From: Pseudooceanicola aestuarii
Lineage (GTDB): Bacteria > Pseudomonadota > Alphaproteobacteria > Rhodobacterales > Rhodobacteraceae
Length of the DNA: 64,000 bases
Assembly: GCF_010614805.1 (NCBI RefSeq)
Contig: NZ_JAAFZC010000001.1
Location: 1,342,001-1,406,000, forward strand
Direction: 5' to 3'
Shown here: positions 36,074 through 45,754 of the stretch, in pieces
Layout: every line of letters starts with the position of its first letter
Position numbering within the stretch: the stretch's first letter is position 1
Notes under the pieces: generated by a model
The model's input: only the letters and a program-made list of their open reading frames with translations
What the model was told of the DNA's origin: nothing
Databases searched by the model: none
Translations under genes and position numbers: made by a program

Positions 36074-37519
36074 ATGATCGAGAAACGCCAGTTCTACATC
36101 AACGGGGAATGGGTCGATCCCGCTACCCCCAACGACCACAACGTCATCGACCCCTCGACCGAGGAACCCTGCGCGGTGATCTCGCTGGGCTCTGCCGCCG
36201 ACGTGGATCGCGCGGTCGCTGCGGCGCGGGCAGCCTTCCCCGCCTGGATGAAGCGGGACCCCGCCGAACGGATCGCCATCGTCGAGACGTTCCTCGATCT
36301 CTACAAGGCTCGTCAGGAAGACATGGCCAAGGCGATCTCGATGGAGATGGGCGCGCCGATCGACATGGCGATGGCGCAGCAATGGGGCGCAGGGTTCTCC
36401 CACACCAAGAATTTCATCCGCGCGGCCAAGGAATTCCAGTTCGTGCGCCCGTTGGGCGATCACGCGCCGAACGACCGCATCGTCTACGAGGCTTACGGCG
36501 TCTGCGCGATGATCACGCCATGGAACTGGCCGATGAACCAGGTCACGCTGAAGGTGGTCGCCGGTCTGATCGCGGGCTGCACGATGATCCTGAAACCTTC
36601 AGAGGAATCGCCGCTGAACGCCATTGTCTTTGCCGAGCTGATGCACGAGGCGGGTGTGCCTGCCGGTGTCTTCAACCTGGTGAACGGCGATGGCATGGGC
36701 GTCGGCACGGCCCTGACCGGGCACGAGGACGTGGATATGGTGTCCTTTACCGGGTCCACCCGCGCCGGTCGGGCGATTTCGGCCAATGCGGCGCAGACCC
36801 TGAAGAAAGTGCACCTTGAGCTGGGCGGCAAGGGCGCCAACGTGATCTTTGCCGATGCCGACGACAAGGCGGTGAAGCGCGGCGTCATGCACATGATGAA
36901 CAATTCCGGCCAATCCTGCAACGCGCCCTCGCGTATGCTGGTCCAGCGGGAGATCTACGACCGCGCGGTGGAAGAAGCCGCCGCCGCCGCCGAGAAGGTG
37001 GCCGTGGGGCCGGCCGGAGAATCTGGCCGCCACATCGGTCCGGTGGTGAACGAGGTGCAGTTCAACAAGATCCAGGATCTGATCCAGAAGGGCATCGACG
37101 AGGGCGCCCGGCTGGTGGCTGGCGGCACCGGCCGTCCCGACGGGATGAACCGGGGATATTACGTCAAACCCACGGTCTTTGCCGATGCCAACAACCAGAT
37201 GACCATTGCCCGCGAGGAGATCTTTGGCCCCGTGCTGACGATGATCCCCTTCGAAACCGAGGAAGAGGCGATCGAGATCGCCAATGACACGCCCTACGGC
37301 CTGACGAACTACGTCCAGACCCAGGATGCCGCGCGGGCCAATCGCATGGCCCTGTCGCTGCGGTCGGGCATGGTGGAGATGAACGGCCAGCCGCGCGGCG
37401 CCGGGGCGCCCTTTGGCGGCATGAAGGCTTCGGGCATCGGGCGCGAGGGCGGCATCTGGGGGCTGGAGGACTTCATGGAGGTCAAAGCCGTTTCCGGCTG
37501 GGATGCCAAGACGGGCTGA
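36074..37519 (+). CDS. Aldehyde dehydrogenase family protein
   Basis: 481-residue ALDH-superfamily enzyme. Cofactor-side motif MITPWNWPMNQ, general base in ELGGKGANVIF, catalytic Cys in NNSGQSCNAPSR, and FGPVLTMIPF near the C-terminus. GGGAGGAT precedes the ATG 36074. It differs in sequence from the ALDH at 3713 and is not in an operon with it. The unusual GQSCNAPS box fits a broad-specificity aldehyde dehydrogenase; the substrate is unknown. Divergent from peroxiredoxin. Confidence 0.9.
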   Translation: MIEKRQFYINGEWVDPATPNDHNVIDPSTEEPCAVISLGSAADVDRAVAAARAAFPAWMKRDPAERIAIVETFLDLYKARQEDMAKAISMEMGAPIDMAMAQQWGAGFSHTKNFIRAAKEFQFVRPLGDHAPNDRIVYEAYGVCAMITPWNWPMNQVTLKVVAGLIAGCTMILKPSEESPLNAIVFAELMHEAGVPAGVFNLVNGDGMGVGTALTGHEDVDMVSFTGSTRAGRAISANAAQTLKKVHLELGGKGANVIFADADDKAVKRGVMHMMNNSGQSCNAPSRMLVQREIYDRAVEEAAAAAEKVAVGPAGESGRHIGPVVNEVQFNKIQDLIQKGIDEGARLVAGGTGRPDGMNRGYYVKPTVFADANNQMTIAREEIFGPVLTMIPFETEEEAIEIANDTPYGLTNYVQTQDAARANRMALSLRSGMVEMNGQPRGAGAPFGGMKASGIGREGGIWGLEDFMEVKAVSGWDAKTG

Positions 37520-37623
37520 CCCCGCCGCAGCCGCTGCTGCCGCGGTCCGCCAGACCAACGCGCCGGAACAGCCAGGCCAACTGGGCTGGCCCGGCGCCGA
37601 GCGGTCCAATCGAACCCTCTTCA

Positions 37624-37651
37624 GGGCCGCCTCGCCATCGCGGGGCGGCCC
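37624..37651 (+). terminator. Stem-loop after aldehyde dehydrogenase
   Basis: GGGCCGCC (37624-37631) pairs with GGCGGCCC (37644-37651), about 100 bases past the stop. The following bases are CGTTC, so the U-tract is weak. Confidence 0.5.
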
Positions 37652-37784
37652 CGTTCATGGGCGGGTTTCCGCACTTTCGTATCGCGAAATTACTTTGTGC
37701 CGGGGGCACGGCGGTATAAGACTGGGGCGTCCGGGCCATCGCGTCTTCGCGAACGGACCATACCGGATATTGGAGTGGGACAGA

Positions 37785-38438
37785 ATGAACATCGCTGCAC
37801 GGCGCCCGATCAGCGCCCGCTTGTCCATTGTGCTGGCTGTCTGCCTGCTGACAGAGGCATTGATCCTGCTTGTCCTGGGGTGGGGGGCCTCCATCGCGGC
37901 CATCGTGCCCCATGCGCCTGTCTGGCCGGTGCCGGTCCCCAGTTCCGCACTGGCCTTCGCATTGGTCGCACTGGCGCAGCTGGGCCTGTGGTCGCGCAGC
38001 TTCACCCTGCGCGGTTACGTGGCGCCGATGGTGGTGCTGATCGCGTCGCTGGCCGGGTTGAACCTGGTGGACCGCCTGGTCTTTGCCGGGGTGGATTTCG
38101 ACGTGACTGTGGGCTGGGCCGAATTCGGGCGCCATTTCATGGCTTCGTCCGAGGCGACGGGCCACCTGTTGCTGTGCCTTGTTCTGCTGCGGGTGCTGGC
38201 CTGCGGCGGGGTGCCGATGCTGGCGGTCTACCTGTCTGTGGCGGCGCTGTCCGCCGCGGCGGCGATCCTGTGTCTGCGCATGACCGGATCGGTGCTGCTG
38301 TCCGATATCGCCAGCTTGCGCGGCATGTCGGCGATGACGGCGGCGATGTTCCTCCAAGCCTTCCTGGCTGTTCTGCTGATGCCGGACGAGGACGTCCAGG
38401 CCTTTGGCACCGACGAGGACACGATCACCGAAAACTGA
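37785..38438 (+). CDS. Uncharacterised integral membrane protein
   Basis: 217 residues with roughly six or seven hydrophobic segments across residues 12-200 and a short acidic cytoplasmic-type tail (PDEDVQAFGTDEDTITEN). I do not recognise the family. GGAGTGGGA precedes the ATG 37785. There is no signalling output domain, so it is not an obvious MASE-type sensor. It is convergent with pnp and may be monocistronic. Confidence 0.65.
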   Translation: MNIAARRPISARLSIVLAVCLLTEALILLVLGWGASIAAIVPHAPVWPVPVPSSALAFALVALAQLGLWSRSFTLRGYVAPMVVLIASLAGLNLVDRLVFAGVDFDVTVGWAEFGRHFMASSEATGHLLLCLVLLRVLACGGVPMLAVYLSVAALSAAAAILCLRMTGSVLLSDIASLRGMSAMTAAMFLQAFLAVLLMPDEDVQAFGTDEDTITEN

Positions 38439-38631
38439 GCGCGCCGCGATTGTCATTCCCGGTTTCCGGCTTTGGCCCTTGGCAGTTGACCGCCGGCACT
38501 CATTCCCGAAGTGCCTGCCTGTCCGGCATGGGCATTTCCCCCCGATCTGACCCGATCTGACCGAATGGTCCCGGGCCGCAGGACATCCGCCTGCCCCTGC
38601 CCATCCCGCCCGGCGCACCCGCCTGACATGA

Positions 38632-38655
38632 AAAAGGGGCCCGCAGGCCCCTTTT
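38632..38655 (-). terminator. Rho-independent terminator of pnp
   Basis: AAAAGGGGCC (38632-38641) pairs with GGCCCCTTTT (38646-38655) around a four-base loop. On the minus strand the 3' arm ends in TTTTT, 26 bases beyond the pnp stop. It could also end the plus-strand membrane-protein transcript. Confidence 0.85.
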
Positions 38656-38680
38656 CCCGATATCGCCAGAGCGGGAGGGA

Positions 38681-40813
38681 TCACTCCTCTGCCGCGTCTT
38701 TCGTCATCTCTTCGCCGGAGTCCTGGTCGACCATCTTCATGGACAGGCGCACCTTGCCCCGATCGTCAAAGCCCAGCAGCTTGACCCAGACTTCCTGACC
38801 TTCCTTCAGCACATCCGAGGGATGGTTCAGGCGGCGGTTCTCGATCTGGGAGACGTGCACCAGCCCGTCCCGCTTGCCGAAGAAGTTCACGAAGGCGCCG
38901 AAATCGACGATCTTCACGACCTTGCCCTTGTAGATCTTGCCCTCTTCCGGCTCGGCCACGATCGAATGGATCATGTCATAGGCGCGTTGGATCGCATCAC
39001 CATCGGCCGATGCGATCTTGATGATCCCATCGTCGTTGATGTCGACCTTGGCGCCGGAGGTTTCCACGATCTCGCGAATGACCTTGCCGCCGGACCCGAT
39101 GACTTCACGGATCTTGTCGGTCGGGATCTGCATCGTCTCGATGCGCGGGGCATGAACGGAGAAGGACGCAGCGCCGGAGAGCGCCTTGTTCATCTCACCC
39201 AGGATGTGCATCCGGCCGTCCTTGGCCTGGGCCAGGGCTTTCTCCATGATCTCGGGGGTGATGCCCGCGACCTTGATGTCCATCTGAAGGGAGGTGATCC
39301 CGTTTTCCGTCCCGGCGACCTTGAAGTCCATGTCGCCCAGGTGGTCTTCGTCGCCCAGGATGTCGGTCAGGATGGCGTATTCGCCGTCCTCTTCCAGGAT
39401 CAGGCCCATCGCCACACCGGCCACGGCCGATTTCAGCGGCACGCCCGCATCCATCATCGACAGCGATCCGCCGCAGACAGACGCCATGGAGGAAGAGCCA
39501 TTGGATTCCGTGATCTCCGACACCACGCGCAGCGTATAGGGGAAATCCGTCGCGGCGGGCAGCACGGCCTGAAGCGCGCGCCAGGCCAGTTTGCCGTGAC
39601 CGATTTCGCGACGACCCGGAGGGCCAACGCGGCCAGCTTCGCCCACCGAATACGGGGGGAAGTTGTAATGCAGAAGGAAGTTCGACTTGTAGGTGCCGTT
39701 CAGCGCGTCGATCATCTGTTCGTCATCGCCGGTGCCCAGCGTGGTGACGACCAGCCCCTGGGTTTCCCCGCGGGTGAACAGCGCCGACCCGTGGGTCCGC
39801 GGCAACAGGCCGGTTTCGGCGACGATCGGGCGCACCTCGTCGGTGCGGCGCCCGTCGATGCGACGGCCATTCTTGACGACATCGCCACGCAGGACGCCGG
39901 ATTCCAGCTTCTTCAGGGCAGAGCCGAGGTTGGCGTCTTCCAGCTGATCTTCGGTCAGCGCGTCCTTGATGTCCGCCTTGGCGGCGGCAACAGCGGCGGT
40001 GCGTTCCTGCTTGTCCGTGATGGCATAGGCGCTGCGCATCTTGTCTTCGCCAGCGGCTTTCACTGCGGCGTAGAGATCGGCGTAATCCGGCGGGGAGAAG
40101 TCGAACGGCTCTTTCGCGGCGTCTTCGGCCAGATCGATGATCAGGTCGACAACCGGCTGGATCTGCTCGTGCGCGAAGGTCACGGCGCCCAGCATTTCGG
40201 CCTCGGTCAGCTCGTAAGCTTCGGATTCGACCATCATCACGGCATCGCGTGTCCCCGCGACAACCAGGTCAAGACGCTGCTCGGGATTGTCCCGCAGCTT
40301 GTGCATATCCTCGACCTCGGGGTTGAGGATGTATTCGCCATCCACATACCCCACGCGGCAGCCGGCAATCGGCCCCATGAAAGGCGCGCCGGAAATGGTC
40401 AGCGCGGCAGAGGCCGCGATCATCGCCACGATATCGGGGTCATTGACCAGATCGTGGGACAGCACGGTGCACATCACCAGAACTTCGTTCTTGAAGCCGG
40501 GGACGAACAGCGGGCGGATCGGACGGTCGATCAGGCGTGCGGTCAGCGTTTCCTTTTCGGTCGGCCGCGCCTCACGCTTGAAGAAGCCGCCGGGCACCTT
40601 GCCTGCGGCGTAGTATTTTTCCTGGTAATGAACCGTCAGCGGAAAGAAGTCCTGCCCCGGCTTCGGTGCCTTGGCGTAGGTCACGTTGGCCATGACCGAG
40701 GTTTCGCCCAGGGTGGCGATGACAGAGCCATCGGCCTGGCGGGCAACCTTGCCCGTTTCCAGTGTCAGCGTTTCTTCGCCCCACTGCATGGATTTCGTCG
40801 TTACATTGAACAT
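38681..40813 (-). CDS. pnp: Polyribonucleotide nucleotidyltransferase (PNPase)
   Basis: Phosphorolytic 3'-5' exoribonuclease of the degradosome, 710 residues. First RNase PH domain (~10-135, [22 protein letters not shown]), helical domain, second RNase PH domain (~310-540, [16 protein letters not shown] active region as [14 protein letters not shown]), KH domain (~555-615, [12 protein letters not shown]) and S1 domain (~620-690). AGGA lies before the ATG. A strong stem-loop (40829-40859) sits just upstream in the presumed leader. It follows the rpsO region on the same strand, as in many bacteria, but with a membrane enzyme gene between. Confidence 0.97.
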   Translation of the reverse strand: MFNVTTKSMQWGEETLTLETGKVARQADGSVIATLGETSVMANVTYAKAPKPGQDFFPLTVHYQEKYYAAGKVPGGFFKREARPTEKETLTARLIDRPIRPLFVPGFKNEVLVMCTVLSHDLVNDPDIVAMIAASAALTISGAPFMGPIAGCRVGYVDGEYILNPEVEDMHKLRDNPEQRLDLVVAGTRDAVMMVESEAYELTEAEMLGAVTFAHEQIQPVVDLIIDLAEDAAKEPFDFSPPDYADLYAAVKAAGEDKMRSAYAITDKQERTAAVAAAKADIKDALTEDQLEDANLGSALKKLESGVLRGDVVKNGRRIDGRRTDEVRPIVAETGLLPRTHGSALFTRGETQGLVVTTLGTGDDEQMIDALNGTYKSNFLLHYNFPPYSVGEAGRVGPPGRREIGHGKLAWRALQAVLPAATDFPYTLRVVSEITESNGSSSMASVCGGSLSMMDAGVPLKSAVAGVAMGLILEEDGEYAILTDILGDEDHLGDMDFKVAGTENGITSLQMDIKVAGITPEIMEKALAQAKDGRMHILGEMNKALSGAASFSVHAPRIETMQIPTDKIREVIGSGGKVIREIVETSGAKVDINDDGIIKIASADGDAIQRAYDMIHSIVAEPEEGKIYKGKVVKIVDFGAFVNFFGKRDGLVHVSQIENRRLNHPSDVLKEGQEVWVKLLGFDDRGKVRLSMKMVDQDSGEEMTKDAAEE

Positions 40814-40828
40814 CTATCGTATCCTAAA

Positions 40829-40859
40829 GGGAGCACTCCCGGCCCCTGCCGGGTCTCCC
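40829..40859 (-). promoter_or_regulatory. Stem-loop in the pnp leader, possible autoregulatory site
   Basis: Outer arm GGGAG (40829-40833) pairs with CTCCC (40855-40859), and the inner arm CCCGGC (40838-40843) pairs with GCCGGG (40848-40853). The structure ends 15 bases before the start codon, leaving the ribosome site outside it. In E. coli the pnp leader hairpin is cut by RNase III and PNPase then represses itself. A similar role here is inferred. Confidence 0.45.
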
Positions 40860-41033
40860 GATTGCATGGCGGCCCCATTGCCGCCGCCCCCAATCCTCTT
40901 GCACAACGCCGGGGGCCGCCGCGTTACGTCTCAGATGCGCGGGCCATACAGCAAAAGCAGGTGTTTGGGAACAGGCAACTGGTCACGATGGCGCGGGGCG
41001 GGGTCTCGGTGCGAGGGGCGGGGCGAGGGGCGG

Positions 41034-41762
41034 TCAGACCACCGGGCCGTCACCGGGTCGGCGCGGATCACGGGGCAGCCCCCAGGCCTTGCGCGCGGTG
41101 ACAAGGCGCAGATCCTCGGGGTCCATGCCCAGGGATCGGATCGTATTGCGGTCGAATTGCGCGCGGGCGCGCGCGGGATCAAGGGCGGTGCCAAACAACC
41201 TGTCGATCCAGCCCATTCCGAAGGAAACATGGAAGGTCGCATCGTGGTCCTGCAAATGATGCGCCAGGTGGCTGCGTGTCAGGCGCCGCCCGAACCAGCC
41301 CTTGGGCACGTTCAGATGGGCCAGCGTGTGGCAATATTCGTAGAAGGCGAACGCCAGGGCAGAGCCGAGGAACAACGCCACGAACGCCAGCTTCGCCGCC
41401 TCTGCCAAACCGACCAGCGGCCAGAGCGGCAGCAGGTGCAGCACCAGGGAGACCGCGGCGACGCGCACCGGAAACCAATGGTCGTCGCCGGTGAAGAACT
41501 CGGGGTTCGTGGGAAATTCGTGATGCCCGATATGGCTGCGGTAAAGCGCATTGAACGTCGGCTGATCGACGGGGGGTTCGCGATGATAGACAAAACGGTG
41601 AAAGATGTATTCCAGGACGAATTGCGCCACGATGCCATAGGCGATTGCCAGCGGTACGGCCCAGGACCAGCCCAGGATCGCCACCAACAGCGCGACCAGT
41701 GTCAGCGGCGCCAACCGTTGCAGGCTGCCCATGTGGGCGATGATGCGCAGGGCGTGAAACAT
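41034..41762 (-). CDS. Fatty acid hydroxylase/sterol desaturase superfamily membrane protein
   Basis: 242 residues with four or so membrane helices and the histidine clusters of the superfamily: HRFVYH at 55-60, HIGHH at 77-81, then HTLAH and SHLAHH. These bind a di-iron centre that oxidises lipids. GGAGGAG precedes ATG 41762. The substrate (fatty acyl, sterol-like or carotenoid) is unknown. It lies between rpsO and pnp on the same strand, an insertion into a normally tight group. Confidence 0.82.
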   Translation of the reverse strand: MFHALRIIAHMGSLQRLAPLTLVALLVAILGWSWAVPLAIAYGIVAQFVLEYIFHRFVYHREPPVDQPTFNALYRSHIGHHEFPTNPEFFTGDDHWFPVRVAAVSLVLHLLPLWPLVGLAEAAKLAFVALFLGSALAFAFYEYCHTLAHLNVPKGWFGRRLTRSHLAHHLQDHDATFHVSFGMGWIDRLFGTALDPARARAQFDRNTIRSLGMDPEDLRLVTARKAWGLPRDPRRPGDGPVV

Positions 41763-41886
41763 GGCCTCTCCTCCTCCTGCAGCATGGCTGCGGGAAGGGC
41801 GGGCCGTCAATGGTGATGGGGCGGAGAATACCCGGAAGGGCGCGCGGCAGGGGACGGTATCGGCGCTTCGGCTGGCCCCAAACGCA

Positions 41887-41913
41887 GAACGCCCGCCGAA
41901 GGGGCGGGCGTTC
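41887..41913 (-). terminator. Stem-loop terminator after rpsO
   Basis: GAACGCCCGCC (41887-41897) pairs with GGCGGGCGTTC (41903-41913), 11 bp with a 5-base loop, 21 bases after the rpsO stop on the minus strand. It is strong but without a clean T-run. Confidence 0.7.
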
Positions 41914-41934
41914 GAACATCGGGGCGTGGCGCGA

Positions 41935-42204
41935 TCAGCGGCGCAGGCCCAGGCGTTTGATCAGATCCTGGTAGCGGGACACGTCCTTGGCTTTCAGGTA
42001 GTCCAGAAGCTTCCGGCGCTGAGCGACCAGCTTCAGAAGGCCACGGCGACCGTGGTTGTCCTTCTTGTGGGTCTTGAAATGCTCGGTCAGGGTAGAGATG
42101 CGGGAGGTGAGGATCGCGACCTGGACTTCGGGCGAACCGGTGTCGCCTTCCTTGGTCCCGTATTCCTTCATCACGCGTTGTTTTTCTTCGACGGTAATCG
42201 ACAT
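41935..42204 (-). CDS. rpsO: 30S ribosomal protein S15
   Basis: 89 residues, the normal length. It binds the central domain of 16S rRNA. Typical features are [35 protein letters not shown] and [17 protein letters not shown] lies upstream of ATG 42204. The open frame continues far upstream but is not protein-like. S15 often represses its own mRNA; a small stem lies within the leader near 42276-42289, but I cannot identify a specific motif. Confidence 0.98.
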   Translation of the reverse strand: MSITVEEKQRVMKEYGTKEGDTGSPEVQVAILTSRISTLTEHFKTHKKDNHGRRGLLKLVAQRRKLLDYLKAKDVSRYQDLIKRLGLRR

Positions 42205-42793
42205 CGGGGTCTCCTTCGAGTTGGTGTTTCGGGCACAAGCCGGGATGTCGTCCAGCAGGGTCCATGGAGGGTCCGGCGCCAGATGGCGCGCGGATTGGCG
42301 GGATGTAAGGGATCGACGCCCAAAAGAAAAGGCGATTCGCGCCGTCGGGCGCTGTCGGGGCCGCCCTTGGCGGTCGGGTCGGCGCGCCGGAGGGCGCCCA
42401 TCGGAGCGTTGACGCCCCGCACCGGTGTCGTCATGCGGCGCGTAGGGCAGAGGACAACAGCCGCCTGGGCGGGCAAGGATGGCCCCGCGCCGGAGGGCGC
42501 GCACAGCGCCAACCGGGCAGGCGGAGGCAAGTCCCGGCGCCCGCCGGCCCCGGCAGGTGCGGTTGCGGCACCGTCGCTGTCCGGGGGGAGGCAGGTCATC
42601 GCGATGCCATGTCGGATATTGCGGGCGGTGATCCGGCATTGGATGTTGCAGGCCCTGCGATCGCTTGGGGTAACGTGTCGGGTATCGGGCGTTGCGGGCC
42701 ATGCCCGGCGCCCGTCGTTTTCAGCATCGTCCCAGGGGACCGCACCGCTGCGTGTTAGAGCATCCCACCCGCCCTTGAGCGGTGCCGGGGGGA
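42205..42793. other. 589-base non-coding stretch upstream of rpsO
   Basis: GC-rich sequence between rpsO and the RTX gene, both on the minus strand. It should hold the rpsO promoter and leader. It contains two copies of the hairpin-forming 14-mer GCGCCGGAGGGCGC (42384-42397 and 42487-42500), and a small GCGCC-AGAT-GGCGC stem at 42276-42289. Long open frames cross it but have Arg/Pro/Ala-rich, non-protein-like composition. I see no tRNA, clear promoter pair or mobile element. Confidence 0.55.
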
Positions 42794-44140
42794 TCACGCC
42801 GCGAACCCGGCCTCCGCCGCTGCGGTTTCGGGGACAAGGGCGATGGCGTCTGGATCTATGCCCAGCCCCTGCACGATGGCCGCCAGATCGCCATCGGCAA
42901 AGATGCGGGTCAACTGGGCCGTCGCATCGGGCGACACTTCGATCAGCGGGGCCTCCAGTCCGGAGTAGAGCAGCACTAGTCGATCCTGGCCGGGGTCGAA
43001 ATCCATCACCTCCAGTGCGCCGGGGGCGGAAATCATGCCCAGCAACGTATCCGCACCGGCGCCCAGGCTGACGATATCGCCACCATCGGCGCGGATCACA
43101 TCCGCCCCGCCGCCGCCATTCAGGTGATCGATTTCCGGCGTCAGAGATAACCCGTCCAGCACATCCGCCCCGGCGCCACCGAACAGGGTGTCATTGCCGG
43201 CGTCGCCTGCCATGCGATCGTCGTGCCAGCCGCCGTGCAGTGCATCATCGCCACTACCGCCCAACAGGGTATCGGCCCCGGCCCCGCCATGCAGGCCGTC
43301 GGCCCCTGCCTGACCGGAGAGCAGATCATTGCCCAGCATGCCCGACAGGAAATCGCCGCCCGCCCCCCCGCGCAGCGCGTCGTCGGCATCGCCGCCCGAC
43401 AGGGTATCTGCCCCGGTGCCGCCCGCCAGCATGTCATTGCCCGCGCCGCCGTGCAGCAGGTCGGCCCCGGCGCCGCCGGACAGGAGATCCGCGCCGTCGT
43501 AGCCATGCATCTGGTCCTGCATCGCGGTGCCGGCCAGGGTATCGCCCCCTTCCGTTCCCGTTGCGACGATCCCCGGCGGCGGCGCGTTGTTGATCTGCGC
43601 CAGCAGGGCGGAGGTGACGGCATCCAGGTCGTCCTCCTCGGTGATCAGGGTGCCGTGGGCGGACTGCGCCTGCAACGGGGCTTGCACTCCTGATAGCGAC
43701 GCGGCTTGCGCTTCTGACCGGGCTTGTGGTTGCGACTGGGTTTCCGGCGCAGAGCCGGCCTGGTCCGGCGGGGGGATGTCCTGGCCCGGTGGGGCTGGGG
43801 CGGGCTCCTGCGCCGTGGCGGCTAAGTCCGAGGCTTCGGACGCCTTGGTCGCAAGGGTGGCGCTATCCTCTGCCAGCCAATCGCGGGGATCCTCCGTCGC
43901 CCCGGCCGCCCCTGGCGGGTCGCGCCTGTCATCGGGCGTGGTATCGGCGCCGCCCGGTTTGCTGTCGGCAGCCGGGTCATCGGGGATCAGGCTGGCAAGC
44001 AGGTCACCATGGCTGGCCAGGTCGGGCGGCGGATCCTCGGTGGCAATGTCGTGATCGCCCTCATCCTCCGCCTCGTCGGCGATCAGAATGGAGGACGCGC
44101 CCACCATCAGCATACCCATCAACCCGGCCAGAAGAAACAT
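42794..44140 (-). CDS. RTX-type calcium-binding repeat protein with N-terminal membrane anchor
   Basis: 448 residues. Residues 1-20 (MFLLAGLMGMLMVGASSILI) are a hydrophobic anchor or signal; residues ~21-190 are an acidic, Pro/Ala/Gln-rich low-complexity linker; residues ~195-330 hold about twelve to fourteen RTX nonapeptides (GGAGADLLH, GGAGNDMLA, GGTGADTLS and so on) that fold into a calcium beta-roll; the last ~100 residues are a non-repeat cap (MDFDPGQDRLVLLY). ATG 44140 is chosen with AGGGG upstream; a GTG at 44161 is possible. RTX proteins are usually exported by type I secretion with no N-terminal signal, so the anchor is unusual. No secretion genes are nearby. Confidence 0.8.
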   Translation of the reverse strand: MFLLAGLMGMLMVGASSILIADEAEDEGDHDIATEDPPPDLASHGDLLASLIPDDPAADSKPGGADTTPDDRRDPPGAAGATEDPRDWLAEDSATLATKASEASDLAATAQEPAPAPPGQDIPPPDQAGSAPETQSQPQARSEAQAASLSGVQAPLQAQSAHGTLITEEDDLDAVTSALLAQINNAPPPGIVATGTEGGDTLAGTAMQDQMHGYDGADLLSGGAGADLLHGGAGNDMLAGGTGADTLSGGDADDALRGGAGGDFLSGMLGNDLLSGQAGADGLHGGAGADTLLGGSGDDALHGGWHDDRMAGDAGNDTLFGGAGADVLDGLSLTPEIDHLNGGGGADVIRADGGDIVSLGAGADTLLGMISAPGALEVMDFDPGQDRLVLLYSGLEAPLIEVSPDATAQLTRIFADGDLAAIVQGLGIDPDAIALVPETAAAEAGFAA

Positions 44141-44214
44141 CAACCCACCCCTCGCAAACACTCCTGTTCTGGCTTGTCGGGGGCCAACGGGTCAAAGCCT
44201 ATCGGTCACGTTGG

Positions 44215-44769
44215 TTAACCCGTGGTTGCCACCGCCGGCGGGACATTCCAGACAACCGGCTGCTGGGCATAGGCGATATAGAGCGGATGGCGCGGGTGCC
44301 CGGCCTTGGACAGGCCCAGGCAGTGCAACGGGCGCCCGGCCCGGCACAACAGCCGTGTCACCGCCGGTCCCCGGTCGCGGTGGGCGCCATGCACGCCCCA
44401 GCCGCACAGCAGCATGTCATCCGGCCCGCGCAGCCAGTCGCGGGCACTGCTGCGCAGCACGGCATCATTCTGCGGCCCCTCGGGGTCGGCGGCGCGGCGC
44501 AGGGCACGGGGATCGGTCTCCCGCCAGGCAAAGATGTTGCTGACGCGGAACGCCCCGAACCCCAGCGCGCGGGCGCGGCGCTCGCAGCGTTCGACCGTGG
44601 GATCATTTGCCACTTCTGTCGCCTTGGAGGGGTTCAGCATGACATAAAGAAGTCGCGGCCCCTCCCCCCATTCCCGCGTCAACGCATAGCGATAGCGGCC
44701 GCAAGGAGAATAGAGCGCCTCGGACGTCATGCCCGCGTGATTGTGCTGGCGTCGGACCAGACCGGTCAT
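44215..44769 (-). CDS. DUF1643 domain protein
   Basis: 184 residues. Family features are LYVMLNPSKATEVANDPTVERC, NIFAWRETDP and MLLCGWGVHG near the middle. The function of DUF1643 is unknown. Starts seven bases after the truB stop on the same strand (ATG 44769), so it is probably cotranscribed with truB. An ATG 13 codons later at 44730 is a possible alternative start; neither has a strong ribosome site. Confidence 0.8.
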   Translation of the reverse strand: MTGLVRRQHNHAGMTSEALYSPCGRYRYALTREWGEGPRLLYVMLNPSKATEVANDPTVERCERRARALGFGAFRVSNIFAWRETDPRALRRAADPEGPQNDAVLRSSARDWLRGPDDMLLCGWGVHGAHRDRGPAVTRLLCRAGRPLHCLGLSKAGHPRHPLYIAYAQQPVVWNVPPAVATTG

Positions 44770-44776
44770 TGCGAAA

Positions 44777-45682
44777 TCAGAGGTTGAAGACCCGGCCGGG
44801 GTGTAGCTCTCCGGCCTTGAAGATGCCGACGGCGACCGGCGCACCATCGTATTCGGCCCAGCATTCGTCGCCATATTCGACGTCTTGGCCCATGACCATG
44901 CCGGGGTTGCCGTGGCGCAGGCGGTTGGCGCCCTCGGCGGTGGTGGTGACGCGGGGCAGCTCGGCCAGCCCGGTTTCCAACGGCAGCAGATGCGCATCCA
45001 GACCCTCGGTACCGGCCATCTCCTCCACCTGCTGCATGGACAGTCCATCGGACGCCTCGAACGGGCCCGACCAGACCCGGCGCAGCTGGCGCACATGTCC
45101 GTGGCAGCCCAGGGCGGCGCCCAGGTCACGCGCGATGGCGCGGACATAACCGCCCTTGCCGCAGACCAGTTCCAGCACGACGTGATCCGGGTCGGGACGG
45201 TCCAGCAGCACCAGGCTTTCCACCCAGAGCGGACGGGCGGCGATCTCGACCTCTTCGCCGTCGCGGGCCAGCTTGTAGGCGCGCTGGCCGTCGATCTTCA
45301 CGGCGGAATATTTCGGTGGCACCTGCATGATGTCCCCGACAAAGGGGTTCAGCGCCTCCTTGATCGCCGCCTCGTCGGGGCGCAGATCGCTTTCGGCGAT
45401 CACCTCGCCTTCGGCGTCATCGGTGTTGGTGGCCTGTCCCAACCGCACGGTGAATTCATAGGCCTTCAGCGCGTCGGTCACGTAGGGCACGGTCTTCGTC
45501 GCCTCGCCCAAGGCGACGGCCAGGACGCCGGTCGCCTCCGGGTCGAGGGTGCCGGCATGGCCCGCCTTCTTCGCCTGCATGGCCCAGCGGACCTTGTTCA
45601 CCACGGCGTTCGACGTCAGCCCCGCCGGCTTGTCGATCACCAGCCAGCCCGAGATATCGCGACCCTTGCGTTTGCGTGCCAT
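44777..45682 (-). CDS. truB: tRNA pseudouridine(55) synthase
   Basis: Makes pseudouridine 55 in the T loop of tRNAs. 301 residues with catalytic Asp47 in [27 protein letters not shown] at the N-terminus, [10 protein letters not shown], and [15 protein letters not shown]. The C-terminal domain is complete. GGAGGG precedes the ATG. Located downstream of rbfA and the glycosidase-like gene on the same strand. Confidence 0.96.
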   Translation of the reverse strand: MARKRKGRDISGWLVIDKPAGLTSNAVVNKVRWAMQAKKAGHAGTLDPEATGVLAVALGEATKTVPYVTDALKAYEFTVRLGQATNTDDAEGEVIAESDLRPDEAAIKEALNPFVGDIMQVPPKYSAVKIDGQRAYKLARDGEEVEIAARPLWVESLVLLDRPDPDHVVLELVCGKGGYVRAIARDLGAALGCHGHVRQLRRVWSGPFEASDGLSMQQVEEMAGTEGLDAHLLPLETGLAELPRVTTTAEGANRLRHGNPGMVMGQDVEYGDECWAEYDGAPVAVGIFKAGELHPGRVFNL

Positions 45683-45754
45683 GCGGCCCTCCGTTCAACA
45701 AGCCCCGGCGGTTAGCCAAAGCGGCCCGGCCCGTCAATGCCCGCAGGCCCGTGA

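Noticed and set aside
42171..42797. Open frame on the minus strand overlapping the rpsO start and the non-coding stretch
   Set aside because: The composition is Arg/Pro/Ala-rich and low in structured segments, it overlaps rpsO out of frame, and it has no recognisable motif.
43140..43620. Tandem DNA repeats that could suggest a CRISPR array or minisatellite
   Set aside because: The period is near 27 bases and in frame with RTX nonapeptides in the protein; there are no spacers of constant length and no cas genes.
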